DNA of 64,000 bases, taken from positions 1-64,000 of the forward strand of contig CACXGN010000020.1 in the NCBI GenBank assembly GCA_902767225.1, written 5' to 3'. The position numbers were made by a program, and so were the translations under genes. Source of the stretch: an uncultured Eubacteriales bacterium (GTDB lineage: Bacteria > Bacillota > Clostridia > Christensenellales > Borkfalkiaceae). The notes under the pieces were generated by a model that saw only the letters and a list, made by a program, of their open reading frames with translations, was not told the DNA's origin and did not search any database. Numbering within the stretch: position 1 is the stretch's first letter; every line of letters starts with the position of its first letter. Below are positions 1-6,674 of the stretch, one piece after another.

Positions 1-120
1 AAAATCCCCGTAATGATAGATTTCGAACTGATAATTAAAGTCTGATTCCTTAATTTTTTGTCCGTTCGGCTGTTCACTTTGCCATAGGTCAGCGGGAGTA
101 TCAAGGATAAAAAACTTTTT

Positions 121-153
121 AGTCGTATCGTAATTGATACGACTTTTATTTTT
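121..153 (+). terminator. Intrinsic terminator of an upstream unit
   Basis: AGTCGTATC and GATACGACT form a perfect 9-bp stem around a 6-base loop, followed by a T-rich tract. It implies a plus-strand transcription unit that ends left of or within the first 120 bases. Only a short uninformative open frame (1-45) is visible there. Confidence 0.75.
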
Positions 154-223
154 GCCCTAAAAACTTTTTTATTTCTCCCTTGATTCTCCAAAGTTTAACC
201 ATAAATCTTCTTAAATCCATTTC

Positions 224-255
224 GCCCTATGGCGCGTTTACTTTCGCCGAAGGGC
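224..255 (+). other. Leader hairpin upstream of the sigma-like gene
   Basis: GCCCT and AGGGC, and inside them GGCG and CGCC, form a two-part stem with a 2x2 internal loop, ending 12 bases before the ribosome binding site at 267-274. It is followed by A residues, so it is not a plus-strand terminator. A regulatory role is possible but unproven. Confidence 0.35.
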
Positions 256-280
256 AAAAAAATTTAAGGAGATCATAAAA

Positions 281-907
281 ATGGATTTCAAATGTAAAAC
301 TTATGCCTGTGATGAAATTATCACTACCGACAACGTAAAAGAGTTAAGCGAATATCTTTCTGTAAACAGCGTTAAGGCTTTTATGCGCTTCTCCCGTGTA
401 GATTTCTTCTTTAATCTGTACGATAACTTATTCAGAGATATACGCTGTAAAAACGATTACCGCTATATCTTTTCTCCCGCTTACGATATAGTTATGGACG
501 CTTATTGCTTTTTATACTCCCATTTAGGTAAAAGATTAAACGATATAACGAAAGTATCTAAATACGGGGTATTGAAAGAAATGACGATACTCGGGGGCTG
601 TATGTTTATATTATCTAAACATATACGGCAAGATTTATTTACTTATAACTGTAAGGACATAGATATATGCAGAAAGTCAGAACTACGTATAAACGATTAT
701 TACGATTATTCGGAAGAAGAGTGGGTTAAAGTTGACGAAACGATAGAGAAACTTGACCTTAATGAAAGCGAACTTAAAGTGCTTAATTGTTTGATAAGCG
801 GTAAATCTTTATCTGAAACGGCAAGGACAATATCCTGCGGGGTATCTACCGTATTTGACCGTCGCACTAAACTGCAAAAGAAATATTTGAGTTTGGTAAA
901 TAATTGA
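281..907 (+). CDS. Sigma-70 region 4-like / HTH protein, accessory
   Basis: A 208-residue soluble protein of unknown family. The C-terminal part (about residues 155-203), with LNESELKVLNCLISGKSLSE followed by an STVFDRR segment, reads like a sigma-70 region 4 or LuxR-type helix-turn-helix, so a DNA-binding or phage/element-type transcription role is inferred. The N-terminal 150 residues are rich in Tyr, Phe, Asp and Cys and were not recognised. The ATG has a good AAGGAGAT ribosome binding site. The gene is visibly more AT-rich than the housekeeping genes to its right. It lies against the 3' end of tRNA-Ser, a classic integration site, so it may be the last gene of an integrated element. Confidence 0.6.
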   Translation: MDFKCKTYACDEIITTDNVKELSEYLSVNSVKAFMRFSRVDFFFNLYDNLFRDIRCKNDYRYIFSPAYDIVMDAYCFLYSHLGKRLNDITKVSKYGVLKEMTILGGCMFILSKHIRQDLFTYNCKDIDICRKSELRINDYYDYSEEEWVKVDETIEKLDLNESELKVLNCLISGKSLSETARTISCGVSTVFDRRTKLQKKYLSLVNN

Positions 908-938
908 TAAAACAAACTAAAACAGACAAAAAAGATAA

Positions 939-965
939 CCAAAGTCAAGGTTCGACTTTGGTTTT
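939..965. terminator. Bidirectional terminator between sigma-like gene and tRNA-Ser
   Basis: CCAAAGTC and GACTTTGG pair around a 7-base loop. The plus strand has TTTT after it, and the minus strand runs into a T-rich stretch ending in six T residues. It can serve both the gene ending at 907 and the minus-strand tRNA. Confidence 0.7.
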
Positions 966-968
966 CTT

Positions 969-1056
969 TGGCGGAGAGGAGAGGATTCGAACCTCCGATA
1001 GCTTTCACTATACTCGCTTTCCAAGCGGGCACATTAGACCACTCTGACACCTCTCC
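969..1056 (-). tRNA. tRNA-Ser (GGA anticodon)
   Basis: On the minus strand the 7-bp acceptor stem GGAGAGG/CCTCTCC is followed by discriminator G and an encoded CCA. The T arm contains GGTTCGAATCC, there is a long variable arm as expected for class II tRNA-Ser, and the anticodon loop is TTGGAAA (anticodon GGA). One oddity is an apparent C-A mismatch at the second pair of the anticodon stem (CCCGC against GCGAG). Length including CCA is 88. A -10-like element lies about 40 bases upstream on the minus strand. Confidence 0.93.
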
Positions 1057-1305
1057 GTGCCGATATTTTCGTCTGCGTTATATTCTATAATATTTTTTAA
1101 AAATTTGCAACCGATTATTCCGTTTATTTTGAAAATTTATTTTAAAATATTTTTCGTATCCTACTTTTATTTTCTTTTTAAATATTATATAATGTATGTG
1201 CAAGTGTGAATTTTCTAATCTTTTAGTTTATTCCCAAAATATTAAGTTGCACTTACCGAAGGTCTTTTTGCAATTATTTGCGAAAAGTCTTTATTTTTAT
1301 TCAAA

Positions 1306-1321
1306 ACACAATATATTGTGG
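1306..1321 (+). promoter_or_regulatory. NrdR-box-like operator
   Basis: ACACAATATATTGTGG closely fits the known 16-base NrdR consensus (ACAC-(A/T)-ATAT-(A/T)-GTGT type). A weaker copy centred on CAAAATATTG lies 32 bases away centre to centre, about three helical turns, which is the usual spacing of paired NrdR boxes. It sits directly upstream of the nrdD promoter, so NrdR repression of the reductase is inferred. Confidence 0.65.
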
Positions 1322-1360
1322 TTGGGTAAAAAATTTTTAACAAAATATTGAATTAAAGTA

Positions 1361-1389
1361 TTGACATTAAAATCGCGTTATGATATATT
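1361..1389 (+). promoter_or_regulatory. Sigma-A-type promoter of nrdD
   Basis: TTGACA (1361-1366), a 17-base spacer, then TATATT (1384-1389). The predicted start near 1396 gives a leader of about 30 bases that carries a CGGAGG ribosome binding site before the ATG at 1427. Confidence 0.75.
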
Positions 1390-1426
1390 AAGAACACGCA
1401 CGCAAAAGTGCATCGGAGGATAAAAT

Positions 1427-3793
1427 ATGTTTCAGGTAAAGAAAAGAGACGGGAAATTAGTCGATTATGACATGAGCAAAATTTCGACCGCTATAAGCAA
1501 GGCTTTTAACGCAAAAGACGTTAACTATACCGCTGACATTTTAAATATGTTGACACTCCGTGTTTCCGCCGACTTTGCAAAAAAGATCAAGGACAACATC
1601 GTAACGGTTGAAGATATTCAAGACAGCGTTGAAGTAGTTTTGATACAAGCGGGCTATGTTGAAGTTGCCAAAAGTTATATCCTTTACCGCAAACAGAGAG
1701 AAAAAGTAAGAAACATTAAAGATACGATCATCGACTATAAAAAGGTAATCGACGATTATCTTAAAGTTTCCGACTGGCGCGTTAAGGAAAACTCTACCGT
1801 AACGTATTCTGTCGGCGGACTTATTTTATCCAACAGCGGCGCGGTAACCGCCAACTACTGGTTATCCGAAATTTACGACGAAGAAATCGGCGCGGCGCAC
1901 AGAAACGCGGATATTCACATCCACGATCTTTCCATGCTAACCGGATACTGCGCGGGCTGGTCTTTAAAGCAACTGATAAAAGAAGGTTTGGGCGGCGTTC
2001 CCGGAAAGATCACTTCCGCACCCGCCGGGCATCTTTCCACGCTCTGCAACCAGATGGTAAACTTTTTGGGCATTATGCAGAACGAATGGGCAGGTGCGCA
2101 AGCGTTCTCTTCCTTCGATACCTATCTTGCTCCGTTCGTTAAGGTAGATAACCTTTCCTATAAAGAAGTTAAACAGTGCATACAGTCTTTTATTTACGGC
2201 GTAAACACTCCGAGCAGATGGGGAACTCAAGCGCCGTTTACCAACGTAACGCTCGACTGGGTTGTTCCGAACGACCTTGCGGAAATGAACGCAATAGTCG
2301 GCGGAAAGGAAATGGACTTTAAGTATAAAGACTGCGTTAAAGAAATGGCTATGGTAAATAAAGCCTTTATCGAAATAATGATCGAAGGCGACGCCAACGG
2401 CAGGGGATTCCAGTATCCTATACCTACCTATTCCATAACCCGCGATTTCGACTGGTCCGAAACCGAAAACAACAAACTTTTATTTGAAATGACCGCAAAA
2501 TACGGCACTCCGTATTTCTCTAACTATATCAACAGCGATATGGAACCGTCCGACGTTCGTTCTATGTGCTGCCGTCTCCGTTTAGACCTTCGTGAACTCC
2601 GTAAAAAATCCGGCGGTTTCTTCGGCAGCGGCGAAAGCACGGGCTCTGTCGGCGTTGTTACGATCAATATGCCGAGAATAGCGTATCTATCCAAAAACGA
2701 AGAAGAATTCTACGAAAGATTGAAACACTTGATGGATATTTCAGCTCGCTCGCTCAAAGTTAAAAGGGATACAATCAGCAAACTTTTGGACGCAGGACTT
2801 TATCCTTACACAAAAAGATATTTGGGAACGTTTAACAACCACTTCTCCACGATAGGTCTTGTCGGTATGAACGAAGCCTGCCTGAACGCCAAGTGGATCG
2901 GCAAAGATATGTCGCATAAAGAAGCGCAATCGTTCACAAAAGACGTTTTGAACTTCATGAGAAACAAACTTTCCGATTATCAGGAACTTTACGGCGACCT
3001 TTATAACTTAGAGGCTACGCCTGCGGAATCTACTTCCTTCCGTTTGGCAAAACACGACAAAAAGCGTTATCCGGACATTATTACCGCGTCTGACAACGAC
3101 AAAACGCCGTATTACACCAACAGTTCGCACCTTCCCGTCGGCTTTACCGAAGACATTTTCTCGGCGCTCGATATTCAGGACGAATTGCAGACGCTTTATA
3201 CTTCGGGAACGGTATTCCACGCCTTCTTAGGTCAAAAACTTCCAGACTGGAAGTCTGCCGCAACGCTTGTTCGTAAGATCGCAGAAAACTATAAACTTCC
3301 GTATTACACCATGTCGCCGACATACTCGGTATGTGCGGATCACGGTTATCTTGCGGGCGAAGTATATAAATGCCCGATCTGCGGAAGAACTACCGAAGTT
3401 TACAGCCGTATCACCGGTTATTACCGCCCAGTTCAAAACTGGAACGACGGTAAAAAACAAGAGTTCGAACAGAGAAAGGTTTACGAAATCGAACATTCCA
3501 AGTTCCACGAAAAGGCGGCGGCTTGCGATTGTGAGAAAAAAACCGAAGCAAACACCGAAATCGACGGACTTATTCTCTTTACGAGAAACGGTTGTCCCAA
3601 CTGTAAGACTTCTAAAATGATGCTCGATAAAGCGGGGATTAAATACACCACCGTCAATGCGGAAGAAGAAAAAGAACTTACTATGAAACTCGGAATCAAA
3701 AAAGCCCCTACGCTCGTAGTTCCCAACGGTAGCAAGTTCGACACTTACGATAACGCAAGTGAAATAAGAAAATATATTGAGAGTATAAACTAA
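1427..3793 (+). CDS. nrdD: Anaerobic ribonucleoside-triphosphate reductase with fused glutaredoxin domain
   Basis: Class III (glycyl radical) reductase that makes dNTPs from NTPs without oxygen. Residues 1-92 form an ATP-cone (opening KKRDGKLVDYDMSKI). The large barrel follows, then a zinc site with Cys636, His639, Cys649 and Cys652, and the glycyl-radical segment SRITGYYRPV with the radical Gly probably at 664. Residues from about 707 form an extra thioredoxin/glutaredoxin-fold domain with an NGCPNCK active site (Cys723, Cys726) and a cis-Pro-like KAPTLVV segment. The fusion implies that a thiol donor, not formate, supplies electrons (inference). The stop codon overlaps the trxB start by one base, indicating a single operon. 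The activase NrdG is encoded convergently nearby. Confidence 0.95.
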   Translation: MFQVKKRDGKLVDYDMSKISTAISKAFNAKDVNYTADILNMLTLRVSADFAKKIKDNIVTVEDIQDSVEVVLIQAGYVEVAKSYILYRKQREKVRNIKDTIIDYKKVIDDYLKVSDWRVKENSTVTYSVGGLILSNSGAVTANYWLSEIYDEEIGAAHRNADIHIHDLSMLTGYCAGWSLKQLIKEGLGGVPGKITSAPAGHLSTLCNQMVNFLGIMQNEWAGAQAFSSFDTYLAPFVKVDNLSYKEVKQCIQSFIYGVNTPSRWGTQAPFTNVTLDWVVPNDLAEMNAIVGGKEMDFKYKDCVKEMAMVNKAFIEIMIEGDANGRGFQYPIPTYSITRDFDWSETENNKLLFEMTAKYGTPYFSNYINSDMEPSDVRSMCCRLRLDLRELRKKSGGFFGSGESTGSVGVVTINMPRIAYLSKNEEEFYERLKHLMDISARSLKVKRDTISKLLDAGLYPYTKRYLGTFNNHFSTIGLVGMNEACLNAKWIGKDMSHKEAQSFTKDVLNFMRNKLSDYQELYGDLYNLEATPAESTSFRLAKHDKKRYPDIITASDNDKTPYYTNSSHLPVGFTEDIFSALDIQDELQTLYTSGTVFHAFLGQKLPDWKSAATLVRKIAENYKLPYYTMSPTYSVCADHGYLAGEVYKCPICGRTTEVYSRITGYYRPVQNWNDGKKQEFEQRKVYEIEHSKFHEKAAACDCEKKTEANTEIDGLILFTRNGCPNCKTSKMMLDKAGIKYTTVNAEEEKELTMKLGIKKAPTLVVPNGSKFDTYDNASEIRKYIESIN

Positions 3794-4710
3794 TGTTTGA
3801 TTTATTAGTTGTAGGCGCAGGCGCGGCGGGTATGACTTCCGCGCTTTACGCTTTAAGAAACGGAAAAAAAGTTTTAGTGTTAGAGAGTGAAAGTCTCGGC
3901 GGGCAGATCGCGACTTCTCCAAGGCTTGAAAATTATCCTTCGATAAAAGAGATCAGCGGCGAACAGTTTGCCGATAATCTTTTCGAACAGATAACCGCGC
4001 TCGGTGCGGAAGTGGAGATAGAAAAAGTTATAGGGATAGAAAAACTGTCAGACGGAACTTTTAAGGTCAAAACCGAATATAACGAATATCAGGCGAAATC
4101 GGTAGTCATTGCGTCCGGCGTTAAGCATAAGCATCTTCGCACCAAGAGTGAAAGAGACGACCTTGTTGGTAAAGGCGTATATTACTGCGCCATTTGCGAC
4201 GGCGCTTTTTATAAGGGCAAAGAAGTTATGGTAATAGGCGACGGCAACACCGCCCTTCAATATGCCATTTTGCTCTCTTCTTACTGCAAGAAGGTATACG
4301 TTTATACGCTATTCGATAAATTCTTCGGAGACGACGCTTTGGTTAAAACGCTCTGCTCTAAAGATAATATCGAAGTTCGCCCGAACACCGCGGTTACCGA
4401 CTTTATAGGTGATAACGAACTTAAATCGGTTGAGTATAAGGATAAAGACGGAAATATCTGCTATCACGAAATTCCCGCAGTATTCGTTGCGATAGGACAA
4501 GTTCCCGACAATAAAGCGTTCTTGCCGCTCGTGGATCTCGATAAAGACGGATACATTATCGCAAACGAAACGTGCAAAACCAAAACGGACGGACTTTTCG
4601 TTGCGGGCGATTGCAGAACCAAACCCGTGCGTCAGGTTGCGACTGCCGTTGCAGACGGCGCCGTTGCCGCCACAAACGCGTCTATCTATATAGAAAGCCT
4701 AAACAGTTGA
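3793..4710 (+). CDS. trxB: Thioredoxin reductase-like flavoprotein, atypical NADPH site
   Basis: 305 residues, the usual size for low-molecular-weight thioredoxin reductase. The FAD site VVGAGAAGMTSALYA is at the N-terminus, the redox pair is Cys132-Ala-Ile-Cys135, and the C-terminal FAD segment FVAGDCRTKPVRQVATAVADG is present. In the pyridine-nucleotide domain the glycine motif is VIGDGNTA and the HRRxxxR motif that binds the NADPH 2'-phosphate is replaced by TLFDKFF. The protein may therefore use NADH or a ferredoxin/flavodoxin donor, as known for some clostridial homologues. Its overlap with nrdD suggests that it reduces the glutaredoxin domain fused to NrdD. Confidence 0.88.
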   Translation: MFDLLVVGAGAAGMTSALYALRNGKKVLVLESESLGGQIATSPRLENYPSIKEISGEQFADNLFEQITALGAEVEIEKVIGIEKLSDGTFKVKTEYNEYQAKSVVIASGVKHKHLRTKSERDDLVGKGVYYCAICDGAFYKGKEVMVIGDGNTALQYAILLSSYCKKVYVYTLFDKFFGDDALVKTLCSKDNIEVRPNTAVTDFIGDNELKSVEYKDKDGNICYHEIPAVFVAIGQVPDNKAFLPLVDLDKDGYIIANETCKTKTDGLFVAGDCRTKPVRQVATAVADGAVAATNASIYIESLNS

Positions 4711-4746
4711 TAATATTATAATTTGCGCAAATGCGCATTTACACAA

Positions 4747-4778
4747 GAAAGAAGTCCGTGTTACGGACATCTTCTTTC
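4747..4778 (+). terminator. Hairpin after trxB, weak terminator
   Basis: GAAAGAAG-TCCGT pairs with ACGGA-CAT-CTTCTTTC, leaving a 3-base bulge and a GTT loop. The T tract after it is poor, so the stronger terminator at 4798-4820 probably finishes the nrdD-trxB transcript. Confidence 0.45.
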
Positions 4779-4786
4779 CTTTATAT

Positions 4787-4825
4787 AGATTAAAAAACCT
4801 TGCCGAAAGGCAAGGTTTTAGTTTT
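4787..4825. repeat. 39-bp terminator repeat, left copy
   Basis: This segment is identical over 39 bases to 5348-5386. Its core, CCTTGCC-GAAA-GGCAAGG flanked by A and T runs, is an intrinsic terminator usable in both directions. Here it terminates trxB on the plus strand and the 88-residue gene on the minus strand, whose stop codon it contains. Confidence 0.9.
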
Positions 4826-5084
4826 GCTCAGATAAAATTTCAATAATAATCTTTATACCTTTTTTTAATCCAAGCTTAAAATGTTTTTTTAATTCATTTT
4901 TATATTTTTCTAATAATAATTGTTTAAGTGTAATATACTTCTCTGAAATATTATATGGTATATATTCTAAAAAATCCGCTTCAACCTGCTGAATGTTTTC
5001 ATCGGTAAAGGGAGAAACAAGGTTGCAATTTTCTAGAATATATTCTTCGCTAACTATTTTTTTTATTTCTTTCTCTTGTATCAT
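4818..5084 (-). CDS. Small cassette protein of unknown function
   Basis: An 88-residue, charged, mostly helical protein with a basic Lys-rich C-terminal half (ELKKHFKLGLKKGIKI). No family was recognised and no membrane segment or signal peptide is visible. There is no Shine-Dalgarno. A promoter TTGACA-17-TAAAAT ends 9 bases before the ATG, so the mRNA should be nearly leaderless. It is divergent from the Cro/CI-type regulator at 5157, and an operator palindrome fills its promoter spacer, so it is probably repressed by that regulator. It could be a toxin, an antirepressor or an element-borne effector, but nothing in the sequence decides. It is AT-rich compared with its neighbours. Confidence 0.6.
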   Translation of the reverse strand: MIQEKEIKKIVSEEYILENCNLVSPFTDENIQQVEADFLEYIPYNISEKYITLKQLLLEKYKNELKKHFKLGLKKGIKIIIEILSEQN

Positions 5085-5093
5085 ACTTTTTAT

Positions 5094-5122
5094 ATTTTAA
5101 TATACTCTTTTGAGTATGTCAA
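5094..5122 (-). promoter_or_regulatory. Promoter of the 88-residue cassette gene
   Basis: On the minus strand TTGACA (5117-5122), a 17-base spacer and TAAAAT (5094-5099). The start should fall near 5087, a few bases before the ATG at 5084. The first operator palindrome lies inside the spacer. Confidence 0.75.
5102..5117. promoter_or_regulatory. Operator palindrome 1 of the cassette
   Basis: ATACTC-TTTT-GAGTAT is a perfect 6+6 inverted repeat sitting between the -35 and -10 boxes of the minus-strand promoter. It is a likely binding site of the Cro/CI-type protein at 5157-5354. Confidence 0.7.
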
Positions 5123-5137
5123 TACCTTTTTGGGTAT
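5122..5137. promoter_or_regulatory. Operator palindrome 2 of the cassette
   Basis: ATACCT-TTTT-GGGTAT is a near copy of operator 1, 20 bases away centre to centre, i.e. on the same helix face. It covers the region just upstream of the regulator gene's own -10 candidates (TATAAA at 5135-5140 or TAATAT at 5145-5150), which suggests autoregulation. Confidence 0.65.
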
Positions 5138-5156
5138 AAATTTGTAATATAAAGAT

Positions 5157-5354
5157 ATGTTCAAAGATATTTTAAGCGATTTACTTGTCGAAAAGGGGAT
5201 AAGCCAAAGACGACTGTCGATCGAAGCGGATATACCCGCAACGACGATAAGCGGTTGGCTGACCGCGGGAAAACTTCCCGATTATATTTCTCTTAAAAAA
5301 CTTGCGGAATATTTTGAAGTTTCCGCAGACGTGCTTTTAGAACTTAAAGATTAA
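5157..5354 (+). CDS. Cro/CI-family (XRE) transcriptional regulator
   Basis: A 65-residue protein that is one complete HTH_3 domain: the turn-containing helices are ISQRRLSIEADIPATTISGW and the domain ends in the usual EYFEVSADVLLEL. There is no sensor or multimerisation domain. No Shine-Dalgarno precedes the ATG, and the candidate -10 box TAATAT at 5145-5150 would put transcription start on or next to the ATG. It is divergent from the 88-residue gene and faces two operator palindromes, so it is most likely the cassette repressor. Its stop codon lies inside the right copy of the 39-bp terminator repeat. Confidence 0.88.
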   Translation: MFKDILSDLLVEKGISQRRLSIEADIPATTISGWLTAGKLPDYISLKKLAEYFEVSADVLLELKD

Positions 5355-5386
5355 AAAACCTTGCCGAAAGGCAAGGTTTTAGTTTT
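5348..5386. repeat. 39-bp terminator repeat, right copy
   Basis: Identical to 4787-4825. On the plus strand it ends the regulator gene. On the minus strand the stem is followed by six T residues and ends nrdG. The two copies enclose exactly the two-gene cassette. Confidence 0.9.
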
Positions 5387-5397
5387 TAGTTTTAATA

Positions 5398-6090
5398 TCA
5401 ATAGCCCCTTAATGCGGAGTATTTAACAAACGGGGATACAGCCGCCAAAAATTCTTTTGCGCTTACATCGTCAACCCCGTGAAGGTCTTGCGAAATACAA
5501 GTATCGGTTAATTTAAACTTTTGCATAAAGTATTTATTAGCGCCTCTTATCCACTCTCCGATCTTAACGATATTTTCTTTTTTATGATATTCGGCAATTA
5601 AAGTCGTTCTGAATTCATAGTCAGCGCCGCCGGATAAAAAGAAGTCTATGGTTTTTTGTATTTTGGAAGTATCAAAAGATTTAAATCCTATTATTTCGGC
5701 GTAGTTTTCTTTGTCGTTTTTAATATCCATAGCAAAGTAATCGACGAGTTTTTCGGTTGCTAAAAGTTTGACCATTTCGGGATTAGTGCCGTTGGTATCC
5801 ACTTTAACCGAAAGATTTAACCTTTTAAGGTTTTCGCAAAATTCGGGAAGGTCTTTTTGTAAAGTAGGCTCGCCGCCGGTAACGCAAACGCCTTCGATTA
5901 TTCCCTTTCTTTTTTTAAGGTAATCGAACACTTCTTCGATGGGGGTTATCTCTAACTTATCGACCGAAGTAACGAGCGGCCCGTTATGGCAAAAACCGCA
6001 CTTAAAGTTGCAAGTTCCCGTAAAAACCGTGGCGGCAACTTTGCCGTCGTAATCCACCAAAGAGAGTTTTTCTATTCCGAATAGTTCCAT
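5398..6090 (-). CDS. nrdG: Anaerobic ribonucleotide reductase activating protein (radical SAM)
   Basis: This enzyme uses S-adenosylmethionine and a [4Fe-4S] cluster to place the glycyl radical on NrdD. The cluster motif is CNFKCGFCHN (Cys27, Cys31, Cys34), followed by the SAM-binding VCVTGGEPTLQ segment. Length is 230 residues from the ATG at 6090. A longer frame back to 6153 is open, but MELFGIEKLSLVDYDGK is the normal N-terminus of this family and AAGGCG precedes it. The gene converges on nrdD-trxB, separated only by the terminator-bounded cassette. Its 5' end faces dtd across 94 bases. Confidence 0.92.
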   Translation of the reverse strand: MELFGIEKLSLVDYDGKVAATVFTGTCNFKCGFCHNGPLVTSVDKLEITPIEEVFDYLKKRKGIIEGVCVTGGEPTLQKDLPEFCENLKRLNLSVKVDTNGTNPEMVKLLATEKLVDYFAMDIKNDKENYAEIIGFKSFDTSKIQKTIDFFLSGGADYEFRTTLIAEYHKKENIVKIGEWIRGANKYFMQKFKLTDTCISQDLHGVDDVSAKEFLAAVSPFVKYSALRGY

Positions 6091-6184
6091 AAAAATTGTC
6101 GCCTTATTTTTTATTTCATTATACCTTTTTTTTCTGCCGCTTGTCAATATCAATACAAAGTGATATAATGATAAAGGTGAAATT

Positions 6185-6622
6185 ATGAAAGCTGTTATTC
6201 AAAGGGTGCTTTCCGCGAACTTAAAGGTGGACGGAAATTTAATTAGCGAAATAGGTAAAGGCTATGTTATATTTTTAGGCGTAGGAGTAGGGGACGATAA
6301 GCAAAAAGCCGATTATTTTATCAAAAAAATTCCTTCTCTTCGCATTTTTGAAGACGAGAACGAAAAAATAAACCGTTCGATTATAGATGAAGGTGGCGAA
6401 ATACTTTTGGTTTCGCAATTTACGCTTTACGCTAATGCCGAGCACGGCAACCGTCCGGACTTTTTGTCGGCGGAAAAGCCCGATAAAGCAAAAGAACTTT
6501 ATCTTTACGTTGCCGAAGGGTTAAAACAAAGCGGAATAAACGTTAAACTCGGCGTATTCGGCGCGGATATGAAGATAGAGCAAATAAACGACGGACCGTT
6601 TACGATAATTTTGGAAAAATAG
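6185..6622 (+). CDS. dtd: D-aminoacyl-tRNA deacylase
   Basis: Removes D-amino acids (and Gly from tRNA-Ala) mischarged on tRNA, a cytoplasmic proofreading step. The 145 residues match the family length. The signature motifs are visible: SQFTLYA around residue 78 and the cross-subunit NDGPFTI near the C-terminus (NxGP(V/F)T type). It is expressed alone, with a short promoter region shared with nrdG and a strong terminator 7 bases after the stop. Confidence 0.96.
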   Translation: MKAVIQRVLSANLKVDGNLISEIGKGYVIFLGVGVGDDKQKADYFIKKIPSLRIFEDENEKINRSIIDEGGEILLVSQFTLYANAEHGNRPDFLSAEKPDKAKELYLYVAEGLKQSGINVKLGVFGADMKIEQINDGPFTIILEK

Positions 6623-6628
6623 AAAGTC

Positions 6629-6657
6629 AAAAAAAAGAACCCGCAGGTTCTTTTTTT
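6629..6657. terminator. Terminator after dtd
   Basis: GAACC and GGTTC pair around CGCA, extended by A and T runs on both sides. It can end dtd and also the minus-strand lipoprotein gene finishing at 6675. Confidence 0.85.
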
Positions 6658-6674
6658 GCTTTAAGGTTTTTCGT

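Larger units (their letters stand above)
1057..1426. other. Intergenic region between tRNA-Ser and nrdD
   Basis: 370 AT-rich bases with no convincing gene. They hold the minus-strand promoter area of tRNA-Ser near 1070-1120, a plus-strand TATAAT at 1188-1193 without a clear -35, an inverted pair GTGCAA (near 1199) and TTGCAC (near 1245), an NrdR-like box at 1306-1321, a second weaker box near 1339-1352, and the nrdD promoter at 1361-1389. Confidence 0.7.

Noticed and set aside
1..45. Open frame reading KIPVMIDFELIIKV then stop, possibly the end of a gene
   Set aside because: Fourteen codons are too few to distinguish a gene end from chance; only the terminator at 121 suggests an upstream unit.
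706..1050. Minus-strand frame overlapping the tRNA and the sigma-like gene
   Set aside because: It is the translated tRNA-Ser plus antisense of a real gene; no ribosome binding site or family.
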